From positions 422,001-486,000 of the forward strand of contig JAFEKR010000039.1 of NCBI GenBank assembly GCA_019022495.1: a DNA stretch of 64,000 nt, given 5' to 3'. Source of the stretch: Epichloe hybrida (lineage: Eukaryota > Ascomycota > Sordariomycetes > Hypocreales > Clavicipitaceae). How positions within the stretch are numbered: the stretch's first letter is position 1; every line of letters starts with the position of its first letter. The position numbers and the translations under genes were made by a program. The notes under the pieces were generated by a model. The model was not told the origin of the DNA, searched no databases, and saw only the letters and a list, made by a program, of their open reading frames with translations. This document shows positions 46,343 through 58,701 of this stretch, one piece after another.

Positions 46343-49300
46343 CTAATTAGTAGTTAACTTCATAACTATAGATAAGCTAGGTATTATAAGAAGAGATATT
46401 TCTATAAATGCTACTACTACTACCCCTTATTATGCTATAATAGTTATTATGGTAGAGAGGCATAACTACATAAGTGTGCTAAAGGAAAAGACTAGAATCC
46501 TAGTTATAAGCTTATTAGGCTTCCAAGGAATCAATCTATTAACCCTTAGGCTTAGGGATATAACTTTATTATATTTATCTAGGATATTATTATTAATTAT
46601 TAATTTTATTGTCCATTATAAGAAAACTAACTAACTAACTAAATCTATTACCATAAGGCATTTATTTCGAACCTAACGTTAAATAACCTTAGCTAAGCTA
46701 GCTAACATATCTATAACTTCTCTATAAATATTCCCTTTATCTAACAGACCTTTAATCTATTTATATAAGCATCTACGGCTTGTTTTTTACCCCCTTTATT
46801 ATTAGTACTATTCGCCCTATGCTTATTAGCAAGAGAGAGAGATTACCTCCTTCCCTCCTTTTTATAAAAAACAGGAAGTAGTAATTCCTATTATTCCCTT
46901 ATTACTTTTCCTATTATTTTCTAGTTACTTTTAGAACTTCTATTACTTTCTTTATCTCTAGTGATTTATTCTTATTGCTTTGTTTTTATTACTACTTTTA
47001 CTACTTCCGCTGCTTTTTCTTCTATTTTTCCTGTTTTTACAATCTTCTGATTTTATTAGAGCAATAACGCTCCTAAAATACGAAAGAAAAACCTTATAAT
47101 AGCAATAGGCAAATATAGGAGCTTAATTAGTAGTAAAAATAACAAATTAGTAACGTTCCTTTTATAGTTAAAAATAGCAGAGGAATCTGGACCTTCTATA
47201 AGAGAAAGGGCTACTAGTAATAGCAAGGCTTTAATTATTACCCCTAAGAGACCTTAAAGGCATAAATTACCCCTATGCCTTTAATAGCTTACTTACGAAT
47301 TCTTATATAACTAGAAAGAATTTATTAAGCTAGATCTAGAGACTACTACATAGCTTAAGCTTAATAACTAAATTATAAGATTTATTAACCTTAGTAAGCA
47401 TTAAGGATAGAGAGATAATAACCTATAGGAATTATTTTAAGAAGACTTTAAAGGCTAGTCTAAAGACACCTTTAAAAGGGTATTTAAGGATGTTATTAGA
47501 GAATTACATAATTCTTTACAAGATTATAGCGTTCTTATTAGGTAAGGCCTAGGATATTTAATCCTAGTATTACTTAAGGAAGTGCTTTATTAAACCTTAA
47601 TACCTCTTTAGTTATAGGAAAGATTATAAGAAAGACTATAATCTTCCAAACCCCTAGAACCTTAATATTAATAGCCCTAATAACTTACCCTAGAAATTAA
47701 CCTTCCCTAACCCTAGAGATTGCTTAAACCCTTATAAGAACCCCTGTAATAATCCCCATTATATTAATAGCTCTATCCGGATAATTATTATTAAGAATAA
47801 CTAGTAAACTATTATTTATAATAAATTATGCCTTTATAGTAATTCCCCTCTAAAGATTAGATTATAAAGAAAATCTCAGAGCTTATAAAGATATATAAGG
47901 ATAGCGACCGCTATAGTAAAAAGCTATATAACTTCTTAACGCTAAAGATTACACTCTTTGAAAATAAGTGTAATAGAATTAACCTTCCTTAAATATATTA
48001 TTAGAAGGCTTTCCTTATTATATTAATAGGTAATACTAAGCAATACTACCTTAATTACCTCTTTAGGAATAACTATTCCTATAAAGAGATAATTACTTAT
48101 GTTTATTAATGCTTTAAGACGGAAAGTAACTAGTAATTCTATTACTATAAATAGAGTAATATAACGCTAAAGAGTATAATTAAGAGAAACCCTAATAAAA
48201 GTAAGCTTAATTACCTTAAGATTATATTATTAACCCTTAAGAAAATCCACAGAGGCCTATACCCTACTAAAATAGTAAATACTAAACTTTATAAGCAAGC
48301 CTTAAACGCTATAGCTAGTGTGCCTAAATATTAGATAGTAAAATACATACACTCCATAAGCTTTAAGAGTCTTACTAGAGACCTCTATAAGGTAATTACT
48401 ATTATAGAATTAAATAAGAAGTCCTCCTAATACCTTTAGTACTAATAAGGAGACCCTCTAGAGGCTATGTTTACTAATTATTAGTATAGATAGTAATTAT
48501 CCCCCTATAGCAGAGGAAGCTATTATAGGTAAAGCCTTAGGCTAAGCACTAAGCGCTACTTTATATATAGTAAGAGCGGCTACTAGTTTTCTAATTACTT
48601 TACTAAAGAATATTAAAAGAAAAAGGACTACTAGTAAGCTAGTAAAACATATTATACACCCCCTTTAGAGAAGAGATTCTAGGTATTCCTTACCTCCTAT
48701 AAAGGGTAGGATAATAATAAGCCTAATAAAGGCTTAGGTTAGAATTAGGAATTATATCTTTTAGCTTACATAAAAGCTAAAGATAATAATAATAATATAA
48801 AGAAGCTACTATTAATAGCATACCTAAGTATTATATAATTCTTTTACTCCGGATTATAGACTAACTACAACACCACTAATGTTAATATCCTTATAACCCT
48901 AAATAATTAAGCCTTCTAATACGCATTCCTTAGGTAGGAGCTCTATAAGCTATAAGAGTGTAATAAAGGCTTAATTTACTATATCTTTAAAGAATACTAT
49001 TTTAAAGAGGTCTTTAGAGGGATTATACCTAATACTAGCGCTATAGGAAAGTTAACTATAGGAGAGGTATAAGTAAAGGCTTTATTAAGATTAATATCTT
49101 TATTAAAGGTAACCCCCTACGAACCCTAAATTATCATATTTAGCGCTAGATTAGTAGTTATAAGAGGAATTCTTTATATGCTTATAGAACTTAGAGAGCT
49201 TAAATTCTATATCCTTAATATAGCTACCCCCTTTCTTTTCTTAATTACTAATATAGATAAGATATAAGTTAAGATTAATAACCTCACTAATATGCTTATC

Positions 49301-49499
49301 TAAGGCAATAAGACTATACCTATTATGTGATAATAGGGATATCCTTAGTGGTTACTAAAAGCGAAGGAAATAGTTACTTTTTACCTTTTAGAAGGAGATA
49401 TCCATTAATTATATTATTAACTTAGTTACCCTTCTATTTAATGACTCGTAAAGATCCTTCACTAAGCTAGTTATAAAGTTAAGCGCTAGGTAATTAAGG

Positions 49500-50430
49500 A
49501 ATTAACTAAAGTCTACTACTATTACTAGATGCATAGAAAGGCCCCTAGTTGATTTAAGTTTATAATTAAAGATGACTACGAATTTAACTACAAGATCATT
49601 GTTAATATTATGTAAATTAATGGCTGACTAGTGCTTTACATTATTAATTTAGTAATATTATTCTAGGTAGCCTAATTCCTTAATCTAAAGAAGCAGAAGG
49701 CTTGAGATATCTGGGATGTAATTCGTGAATATTAGATTAATACTTATCTCGGACCTCTAGATTAGATTATCCATGATGCTAGTAATAACTTTGCTTCCGC
49801 TAAGTTTAGATATTATGCTTGATTAATATTAATTAAAACTGGTGAGATGCTAATTAAAGCTTACAATAGCATTAGAAAGGTTAAGAGATACCACGGACCT
49901 CTACGCTAAGCCTATAATATTATTATAGACTTAATTAGAACGGATCTTACACTAGAGTAATACCTCTAAATAGCTATTAAGGCTATTAATAACTTTATAG
50001 GCCTAAATAGTATTATCCTAACTATACTAGTCTTTAGAGGCTACCTATAGATAATAGATAAGTCACTACTAAGTGTCTTTATTATTTAATATACTAAGGT
50101 AATTTATAAGGTAACGGATAAAGTCTGATGTCTTCTAGCTTTATAGTAGGTCCGTAATGCCCTTAGAGCCTAGAATAGCCCTAATATAGTGCTTATATAT
50201 TAGCTGCCCCTGTAGGCTAATATACGTATATAGAGAGAGAAAGATAGCTAGTATAGCCTATATAAGCTACTTGCTACTAATAGAGAGACCTATACTATTA
50301 ATATACCCTGTAGCCTAGTGAAGTTTTACTTTATAGTAGTAAAGCCCTATTATAAAGACCTATATATTATAAAGGGACTAGAGTAGTAGGAGATAAAGCC
50401 CTGTAATATGCTAGAGTAGTAAGAGATAAA
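49500..50430 (+). pseudogene. Copia integrase remnant of the nested element
   Basis: Plus-strand fragments match a widespread fungal Copia integrase: IHDASNNFASAKFRYYA, KAYNSIRKVKRYHGPLR and AYNIIIDLIRTD, then a region near 50.0 kb like AIKAINNFIGLNSIILT. Many stops interrupt it. Confidence 0.85.
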
Positions 50431-51179
50431 GCCTAGTAATATAAAGGAAGAAGTAACTATATAACTAATTACTACTAATAAAAGAGATTCTCTAATAAAA
50501 GATAGCGAAGAGTAGTAAACACTAGCTAAGAGAAGATAAGGGAGACTAAGAAAGGCCCTTATAGTTTAATTTATAAGTGTAGGAGAGTCTAATAAAGAGG
50601 CTTATAAAGCCTAAAAGGCCCTAAGGGGAAGCTATTAAGTTAAAGACTTATTACTACGCCCTAAAGGAATAAAAGTAAGGAAAAGAAGACCTTATAGCCC
50701 TAAGAAGGATATTAGCCTAGTTTAGCTTTATGTACTTATGAATAAAAATTAAGAGGAGGCCTTTATTTAAGAGATTATAACTAGAGGGATGCTAAGCATA
50801 GTATTCCTTATAGCGAAGGAAGAGGCTAATTAGAACCTTGCCCTTTAGCTCTACTAAGAAGAAAGGATTATAACCCTAGGAAAACCCTTTAAGTAGTCTA
50901 ATTAAGCTAAGATTAACGCTCTACAAGCTCGTAATATGTTTAAATTCATTAAGTTTAACCTAGTGAAGCACGGAGGTTATAGAATCTTTGATTCTTGTAT
51001 GGTTAGAGAGATTAAAGGCAAAGGAACGGATTTGCTATACAAGAAATCTTATCTCGTTGTATAAGGCTATAATGATAAAGGAAAGGAATTTATCCTAACG
51101 TAATTGCTAATAATATAATAAGCAAGCTAACAACTTATTGTAGCTATCGCTCTATTATTAAGAAAAAGAGGTATTTACC

Positions 51180-52450
51180 TTTAGATTCGTAATATTACGT
51201 AAGCCTACACTTAATTGTACATAATGCTAACAAGGCTAATTATCGTGAGACTACCGAAGCAAATTGCATATCTCTTTCTAGAAGGGACTATAATCGAATT
51301 AATTAGACCTCTTTACGAGATTACAAAGGCTAGAACCTACTAGTAGGTAATATACTTCTGTTACTATAGGGATAACCTTAATATAATGACCTTAACCTAC
51401 GATCCCTGCTTATTAATTACAGCCCTAAATAATAAGAATCTCTTTAGCATTATTGGAATGTAAACCAATAATATATTAGGCCTAAGTGATAATAACTTCT
51501 TCTAAAAAGAAGAGAAAGAGCTCTAGAAGGCTAATTTTATAGCTAAAGAAAAGTAATAATTAACCGCTAAGAACCCCCTTATCTTTAATAGCTATATCTT
51601 AACCTAGAATACTAATAATTTACTAATCTTAACCTAGAAAGGTTAGAGTTAGAAGATTAAGGAAGTTAATCCTTAATCCTTAATAGTAAAGTAAGATTAT
51701 ATAGAGTAATAAGCGTAAGGAAGCTATATTATAACTATGTGTTAACTAGAGGCTTTATATAACCTTTTAATTATAGCTTAATACTAAGAACCCTCTAGGG
51801 AAGATATTATATACCTTAATAAACGCTTTAAATAGCAGATTAAGAATTAATAACGCGGACTTAATATATTCCTTTAGTTCTTAAAGAGGCAAAGCTCTTT
51901 ATATTTGTAAATAGATCGCTTACTAATAATAAGGATTTAAGCTTATAGATTAGATACGTGATTGTGATTAGTAATAAGATAATAAAAGATAATAATACCT
52001 TTATTGTGAAAGGTAATATTATTATATATAGCTTAATAAAGAGTAAGAGAGTTACTTATAGCGCGCTTACCTCTGAGTTATATAGCATAGTTTAAGGCGT
52101 AAATATTACCTACGCGATTTCTATAACTCTATATTAGATTATGGATTAATTAAAGATACCTTGAATTCCTATGATTCTTTATACTAATTCTTTTTTGTTA
52201 TATAAATATCTTATAAAGCTAGGAACTATAAAGGAGAAGAGACTAATGATTAATATTATAGCTCTTTGTTAATTATATAAAAGGCATGAGATCTATGAAG
52301 TCAGGTGGATTAATAGCAACAATAATCTAGTAAATATGATAATAAAAGCATTGCTAAATTTATTACTTTTCTCTTTAATTAATTTAAATGAATTAATAAT
52401 TTATATTAAAGGATAGGTAAAGAGACCTATAATATTAGGAAACGGGAGCT
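51180..52450 (+). pseudogene. Copia reverse transcriptase and RNase H remnant of the nested element
   Basis: RT fragments: RNIT then AYT, VRLPKQIAYLFLEGTIIELI and TYDPCLLITALNN, with a GLSDNNFF run. RNase H fragments: ALTSELYSI, YTNSFLLYKYLIKLGTIKEKRLMI and YEVRWINSNNN. They are broken by stops but collinear with intact fungal Copia polyproteins. Confidence 0.85.
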
Positions 52451-52611
52451 TAGGCAAGGAATAATAGATTAATTTAATTAACTAATACCATAACAGCTAA
52501 TCAGAGCAGCGGATTCCTATTAAGGGATTTACTTATATACACTTTTCTTTAATCTAATTTTTATTACGTTTTTGAGCTCTTTAGCCATAAAGGAAAAAGA
52601 GAGATTACTAG

Positions 52612-52869
52612 TGTTAATTTCTTTGGATCTTTATTAGTTTAATTGTAGCTAAAGACCAGACTAATTATAGGTCCGGTGTAATACACGCGATATAATTAGC
52701 TGTATTAATTTGCCACCCCCTTTTATGCCCTATATACGGATTTCGCCTACTTTTCTAGCATCTAGACTTTCCCTCTCTTCTCCCTCTTTCCTAGCTAGCT
52801 AACTATCTATCATTGACTTCGAATTTATACGGGATTTATTACCTGCGCAGGACCTTGGTGCATCCAACA
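52612..52869 (+). repeat. Nested element LTR, right copy (3' LTR)
   Basis: 258 bp, starting TGTTAATTTC and ending GCATCCAACA. The first third carries C-to-T and G-to-A changes relative to the left copy; the last 190 bp are nearly unmutated. Confidence 0.93.
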
Positions 52870-52908
52870 AAAGGTCTTTATATTATAAACACTAAGTAAT
52901 TACTACTA

Positions 52909-53141
52909 TGTTAGACTAAGCAGCTAGGATTAGAAATAAAGGTATGAATTAAGTTACCTAACCCTATAAGAGGGCGCGGACTATAGTTTAAATAACTAAG
53001 TACCTATACTATAGGGTGTATAATCTGCCTATATAAACTATACTATACATCTACTAAAGGTCTAGAAAAGTAACTAGTTAGGTAGGTCCTAGTGTCCAAG
53101 TTGCCTGCATGCGGTTGAGCGCTTGCGGCGGGATTCCAACA
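52909..53141 (-). repeat. Outer element LTR, right copy (5' LTR)
   Basis: 233 bp, ending GGGATTCCAACA on the plus strand (TGTTGGAATCCC in element orientation, a common Copia LTR start). The last 50 bp next to the unique flank retain normal GC, whereas the inner part is RIP-changed. Confidence 0.93.
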
Positions 53142-53146
53142 TTGAC

Positions 53147-54163
53147 CAAAAAGGGCCCCATTTTTTCCCGAGCAGCCCAGCGCAAAAGCCTACGTCATCG
53201 GTGACCGGTGACCGGTGAGTCGGTGACCCCCGTCTGACCCGTTTGATTCAGGCCCATTCCGATTGCAGCAACATGGTGCGGTGTACATATGTAGATGTTG
53301 ATGGACTGCTTGATGTCTGGATGGCCGTGTGCTTTATTACATAGCTAGCTGACCATGGCTGCCGCTGGCTGCCACTGGCCGCCAACAAGGAGGAATTATT
53401 GAAGCTAAGCCTGCACCGGGCGATCCTTCCGAGGCAAAATCTGGGGGTGTTCAGGGCGGCAGGGAACCTGTTGATGAGGCAGGCAGTTCAATCCCAAACG
53501 AGCGAGACGTCGACACATGGCGTCATGCACCTCTGCATGTACATGTACATCTCCCAGAGGGTCTCCATGACGTCAGACCAGCGACCCTTCCGGCCCCTGA
53601 AGCCAACCGCCAGACAGGCTTTGTGTGTACTGATTACTTTTCCCCCATTGCCGTGATGTGCTAGCAATTAGTGCCAGAGGATGATGATCCGGTGGCTAGC
53701 GCAGTCGCCGCAGTCGCCGCGGTCGCTCGTCCCGTCCGATCCAATTTCCTCACGGCCCAGAATAAAACCAACTTGAAGCCCGCCGTGAAATTCCCCGAGC
53801 TTGCTTCCTCGCGATCTGCAATAATCAGGCAAATAATCCTTCCTATTTGGTTTCATCCGTCATCCGTCATCCGTCACTTGTACTTTGTACTTGGACGCAA
53901 AACAAACCCAGACTCTTTTTCACAATCATTTATCCCTTTTCTTTATATCCTTGTCAACGCTTCCCGGCTTGAGTCGCTAGCAGCTTCCGCCAGCTCCCTT
54001 ATTCGAGTCCCCGGATATTAGGGACGTGGAGGACGTTTGTCGCCATCACAACGTCTGCAACGACCCCAAGCAACGATCATTAGTCTGTGACGTAACCGTC
54101 TCCACAAGTTTGCTCGTCCCTTGTGATTGGACACTGCGCGCACCAGTGCACACCAAGCAAGCT
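53147..54163. other. Intergenic region between retroelement and eisosome gene
   Basis: GC returns to normal immediately after the 5-bp duplication at 53142-53146. The region likely holds the promoter and 5' leader of the eisosome gene. Short ATCCGTC repeats lie at about 53855-53875. The minus- and plus-strand frames here are unsupported. Confidence 0.5.
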
Positions 54164-57023
54164 ATGGCTACCGCAAAGACGCCAGCGCAACAAGCGCCAC
54201 CTTCAAGTAAGTTTATTCAGCATGAAACGAGTCTGGTACGCTTCAACGCATCAACGCCGACAAAGGGAGGAAGGGAAGGAGACGAGGAGAAGACGAGGAG
54301 ATGACCCGCAGCCACTTGCCTCTGCTCTGGGGCCGCGAGCTCAATCGCAGCTTCCACCTGCCGTGGCACTCGGCTGAGTCGGCTCTTTCCGCATCTGCCT
54401 TCGAAGTTGTTCGAAGTTGCAGTGGCAGTGGCAGCGGCAGTGGCAGTGTCAAAGTTGGTCATTCGTAATTTCTGCGATGCATTCATTGCACCCGACTCCC
54501 TTCAGACAAGTTTTCCACCCACTGCAGCTTTACTTTCTCATGAGGAGTTGGAGCTAATCTTGACCTATCTTTCTGTTCCTGTGCAGCAGTCCCGAATAAC
54601 ACTGGCCGGATCAAGTACGCCGATCCTCGCAGCTTGCCGAGCTTCCCTTCATCTGGCTTGGCTCCTGATGGTGCTGCTGCTAGCGCCGCCGCGTCGCTTG
54701 GTTGGTCTAATCAGAAATCCGTGGACCTTTGGAAGCCAAATCCTTCATCATCCGCCTCTGCTGCTGCTGTGCTTGCCAAAAACTACAAAATGTCGCCCCA
54801 ATGGGAGCCTTCGTCCCAAGCAGATGGACACAAGGCCGCGCTGTTGGCTGTCGGTTCTGCCGGAGCAGCTTTGAAGAAATCCAACTCCGTCAGTGTTAGA
54901 TCAGGACCATCCCAAAACGCTTGGGGCAGTTCTGCCGCGAACCAAGCTTTTCATGCCAATCGACCGCCCACCGAAGAGCCCTTGAGTTTGGCTCACGGAA
55001 ATTCCGCTGCCACCCAGGCCTTCAATATCAATCGATCCCAGTCGATGAAAAAGGTGGAGAGACCAAGAACGCCTCCCGGTAACAAATCTCTCCTGGCGGC
55101 CAAGGGTGCCATGAACCGTCCGGCGTCAGCAACTGGATTGAAAGATGTTCAGGCATCGGAAGTAAGTGCAGCCGCCAGCGCTCTGAACGGCGCTACCCTG
55201 GCTCACAGACAGTCAATGAAGGCCAAGCCCGGGCTGGAAGACGTTGGGGCTGTTTCCATCACGACGATGACGCGAAACATGTTCACGGCCAACCCGCCCG
55301 TGAAGCCTGAAGTTGATGAGCGGACATACAATGAAAAGATTCATCAATCTGCAGTTGAAATGGCAAAGAAGATGTACGCGCGCCAGCAAATCATGGTGGA
55401 GCAGACAAAGGGCGCCCATGCCAAGGAGACCGAGGCGTCTCAGCCTAATCAGTACTCGAATCTTCAAGATGCTGCATACAAGCAAGCTCAGGCACGTCTG
55501 GCCAAGCTGCATGATGAACATCACCAGAATCGTGAACTCCAGGAATACTATGGAAACGAGAAAACGTGCGCAAAGAACCGAAACTCTGTGATCAGCAAGC
55601 TTCGCCCCAGGGGCTCCGACAGTGACGATTCCGTTGATGATCGGCAGCAATCCGAGAGAATCCGCGAGCAGATGTCCATGTTCTCTACCAAACTATCTCA
55701 GGTGGATAAGGAGAAGCGAGAAAAGGATCGCGAGGCCCTACTGGCGGCTGCGCAGCGCAATGTCAAGGCTCGCCTGCACGGCATGGACGAGAACGTCTAC
55801 CAAAAAACCGGACGGGCTAATCCTAGTTTAATCACCGACTGGGAGGCCAAGGCTCAAAAGGCTGCTCAAACCCTTCACGACTCTCGCACAGAGAACAAGG
55901 GCAAAATTGACGTTGGAGGAGGGATGTTTATGACGCAGCAGGAAATTGATGCCATTGCCTCCAAACGAATTCAGCCCGTTCTCGACGATATTAATGACAA
56001 GGCGGAGGCGGAGCGGGAGCGACAAGAGGTACTCAGGCTGGAAGAACAGGCGAGACGCGAAGAGGCAGAGAAGCAAAAGTCTCGAGATCGCGAAGCAAAG
56101 GATATAGTCAAGAAGACGAAGGGTAAGCACCTACACGGCGACTCTTCTGCTTAAAACCTGATATATTCGGTAGGCTAACGCGACTAAACATAGAGCAAGA
56201 GAAACAGGAAGATAAGGCTAAGAAGACACAAGAAAAACTGGAAGAGAAACACCGCAAAGACGAAGAGAAGGCTGCCAAAGCCGAGCAGAAACGATTGGCC
56301 AAAGAATATGCGATAGATGAGAAGCGAAAGTCAAAGCTCAGTGCGGCTGCCTTTACTGCTTCTTCTTCTTCTCAGCAAGACAATCATGGCGAAACTGTCT
56401 CAACTCGGGATCAGGAGAGCCAAGCCGAGGCTGCTGAAGAGCCAAGAGCAGAACAGCCCAGCGTTAAAACCAATATCGAAGCATCAGGATCATCTCAGCA
56501 CAAGGGTGATGGATCAGGCTCTCCAACGTCAAAGGTCAAGGGCTGGATAAAGAACCGGTTTTCTCGTGGCAAGTCTTTCGGCGAGCAGGATAAGAAGAGG
56601 CGCAGCTTCTTCGGTGGTGCGTCGATGAAGGATAAAGAAACCATGGATGACGGAAGCGCGGTCAGCATCGAAAACCGATCTACAAACATGCACGATGTCG
56701 CACTGGCAGGAAAACCCGGCGATGAGGCGCTTGGGGGAGAAGAGACGTGTGCCGAAACTAGGCTCCAGACCGCTGGCGAGTCGTCCCAACAAGAAGAGGA
56801 TAGGGACTCTCAGGTTGTTAGTCCCGTGAGCACTCCGTTGGAGGAGGAGCGCGAACTTGGGAAAAAGACCATCGATGATGACGCGCACGAGACGGGGGGC
56901 CGCGAGGCTCGTCAAAGACGGAAGGACAGCATTGAACCTCCACCTCCCATTGACGACCCTGTTGCTCGTACCAGCAGCAGCCCAAATCGCGACTCACGCT
57001 TCCGTGAAGAATTGAGTCGATAG
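54164..57023 (+). CDS. EIS1: Eisosome protein 1
   Basis: Three exons: 54164-54206, 54587-56122 and 56194-57023; about 802 residues. The first intron is 380 nt. Splicing joins MATAKTPAQQAPPS to VPNNTGRIKYADPRSLPSFPSSGLAPDG, then AAASAAASLGWSNQKSVDLWKP and KNYKMSPQWEPS, the conserved EIS1 core. It continues with GHKAALLAVGSAGAAL, a helical middle (SAVEMAKKMYARQQ) and RKNAKLHDEHHQNRELQEYYG-like coiled coils. The C-terminal part is a long Glu/Lys coiled coil plus a disordered acidic tail. Eis1 is a peripheral component of eisosomes, the furrow-like plasma-membrane domains. The acceptor of intron 1 is a tandem CAGCAG (54584-54589), so two forms differing by one residue (TV versus I) are possible. 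The start fits a simple A/T context and the frame. Confidence 0.93.
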
Positions 57024-57636
57024 AGAAAGGGGAACGGGTCGAAGCAGACAACAGAGTGTGAAGGTTTTCAAAGCGAGTCAGTCGTCTGAATACGCCGAAC
57101 TTTTTTTTTTATTATGAGACAAGGTGTTACATGACGACAAGAGAATTACTTCAGGACGGGGGGGAAATTTCTTGGGATGTTGTGATTTTTTTTTCCTATG
57201 TCAAAACGTACGAAAACTGCTGTTTTGGACGATGAGTCGTTGATGTGTTGAATATGGTGGGATATTCCTGTAATGTATGGTTATCAATAATTCTTTGATG
57301 AGCTTGTCTGGCTTCAGGTAGCGACATGTTCAATGCGTTTTGTTATCTTGCATTGTTCAAAGTATAGCTTGATACGATTTGTAGGCCGCGACAACGAACA
57401 GGAACTTAAGTTGGCTACATAAATAGATTCGTCTTGTATAGTCATAAGCAATCCATTTCGCGAGGCACTCGTCTGAGTGGGCGACAGTTTCGTGACATGG
57501 TAATTTATACAGGCCTGTTTCCTGGCTAGCAGTGCAAAACAAACAAGAGTAGATATTAGGTATAAATTAATTCATATCTTTGGCCTCTTGTCTCATTACA
57601 TGCCCGTCTATTCACCCGAGCCTCTTCCATCGTTTC
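57024..57636. other. Convergent spacer, EIS1 / Frag1-family gene
   Basis: A 613-bp non-coding region with T-runs (57101-57110 and 57186-57194). No gene is supported. Confidence 0.5.
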
Positions 57637-58701
57637 TCAAAAATGTCCCGCGCGTCCGTCGACAGTCCGCTCGGGCGTCTCTCCATGCCCGTTGACTCCA
57701 TTGACGACCGCTTGTCCGTCGGGGTTTTTGCCCATTTCCACATCGCCTGGCTTGTCGAAGCGCGCGGAGGCCCTTCGCGTATGCACCGCGGGTCGAAGAT
57801 CAACAATGTACGAGAGCACGTAGAAGGTGAAGACGAAGGCGACGATCCATTCAAAAACGGCGGCGACGTTGCGATTTTTGGTGAAGTTTGTGGAGGCGAA
57901 CACAACGGCGAGAACAAGTTCGACGAGGATGAAGGTCAACTTGATCCAGAAGGACGAGCGAAGGATACGATGTTGGCGGTTTTCTACGTCGGAAAGAAAA
58001 AATGCCATTAGCGTTGCGCACCGCCACAAGCAAGATGCTCGTTTTTCTCCTCATGTTGCCAGAAACTATATCGAAAACGGGGTCCATGTTTCCTAGGATG
58101 TACGTACTGATTCCCAGCCTCTGATACTCCCAGCACGTGAACACGGCAGAGAGGACGTAGCCGCCTATGAACAGCAGGAGGAAGCCATTGTGCATCCTCG
58201 AATGGTGAGCGACGTCGAAGACGGACAGCAAGATCAGGCCCGCTGCTCCGGCGATGGCCCAGACGATGCTCAGCCAGACGAGGGCCTTTTCCCCCGCAGA
58301 CTGGTTGGGCACCAGCCGGCCGCGGTGACGCAGCCATCGCTCGGCGAAGAAGGCCAGGTCGAGCGTGACGACGGTGACGCAGGAGCCCGCGATGAAGAGG
58401 GGCTTGAGCTTGCCGGCGCCAATGTGGCTGATGTATGCGATGGAGGCATTCGGGTCCATCCAGGGGTAGTGCCGGTGGTTGGTGTCGACGATCCAGTAGA
58501 GGAGCATGCCGAGGAGCATGCCGAGCCATACCAGGGCGGAGAAGAGTGGGAGGAGCTGCGGATTGAGTCCATGCCGTTAGTTTTTTTCATGTTTTTATTT
58601 TTTCATTATTGTTGTTGTTGTTTCTCGTGCGCGAATGAATTGTTGGACGAAGTGTGATTTTGTCTACTCACCCAGTATGAGACGAGGCCGCGAACGGCCA
58701 T
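57637..58701 (-). CDS. Frag1/DRAM/Sfk1-family multipass membrane protein
   Basis: Three exons: 58701-58672, 58555-58108 and 57983-57637; 274 residues. The protein starts MAVRGLVSYWLLPLFSALVWLGMLLGMLLYW and has about six hydrophobic helices, including IAGSCVTVVTLDLAFFAERW, LVWLSIVWAIAGAAGLILLSVFDV, GFLLLFIGGYVLSAVFTCWEYQ and FWIKLTFILVELVLAVVF. The HxxYPWMDPN-like and CWEYQ segments and the WIKL turn are typical of the family. Yeast Sfk1 helps anchor the PI4-kinase Stt4 and affects membrane lipid asymmetry; mammalian relatives act in GPI-anchor remodelling and autophagy. The precise role here is not determined. The cytosolic tail after residue 225 is variable. The middle exon has very high GC at third positions, like the neighbouring kinase. 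Confidence 0.87.

Larger units (their letters stand above)
46085..52869 (+). mobile_element. Nested LTR retrotransposon, Ty1/Copia type, RIP-mutated, plus strand
   Basis: A 6785-bp element with two 258-bp LTRs lies inside the outer element. It is flanked by the 5-bp duplication AAAGG (46080-46084 and 52870-52874). Plus-strand remnants in Copia order: gag-like sequence (about 47-48.8 kb), integrase at about 49.5-50.4 kb (NNFASAKFRYYA, NSIRKVKRYHGPLR), RT at about 51.2-51.55 kb (RLPKQIAYLFLEGTI, TYDPCLLI), and RNase H at about 52.05-52.45 kb (LTSELYSI, KRLMINII, YEVRWI). A purine-rich tract (AAAGGAAAAAGAGAGA) precedes the 3' LTR. Stops are dense, so it is inactive. It is a different Copia lineage from the outer element, judging by its LTRs and integrase. 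Confidence 0.93.
40919..53141 (-). mobile_element. Outer LTR retrotransposon, Ty1/Copia type, RIP-mutated, minus strand
   Basis: Two 233-bp direct repeats bound the element, flanked by the 5-bp duplication TTGAC (40914-40918 and 53142-53146). Without the nested insertion it is about 5.4 kb. Coding remnants run on the minus strand: an integrase-like stretch at about 44.3-43.5 kb (RMAYLGEDIID, KICYIAKA, QISR) and reverse transcriptase at about 42.95-42.1 kb (LNSKLDEEVY-like and LYGLRKAP-like segments, partly altered). Integrase before RT marks the Copia order. A purine tract AGGGGGA (minus strand) abuts the left LTR as polypurine tract. Next to the right LTR the internal sequence starts TAGTAG on the minus strand, which could be a RIP-changed TGGTAG initiator-Met primer site. 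Stops (TAA/TAG) are everywhere, so it is dead. Confidence 0.93.
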
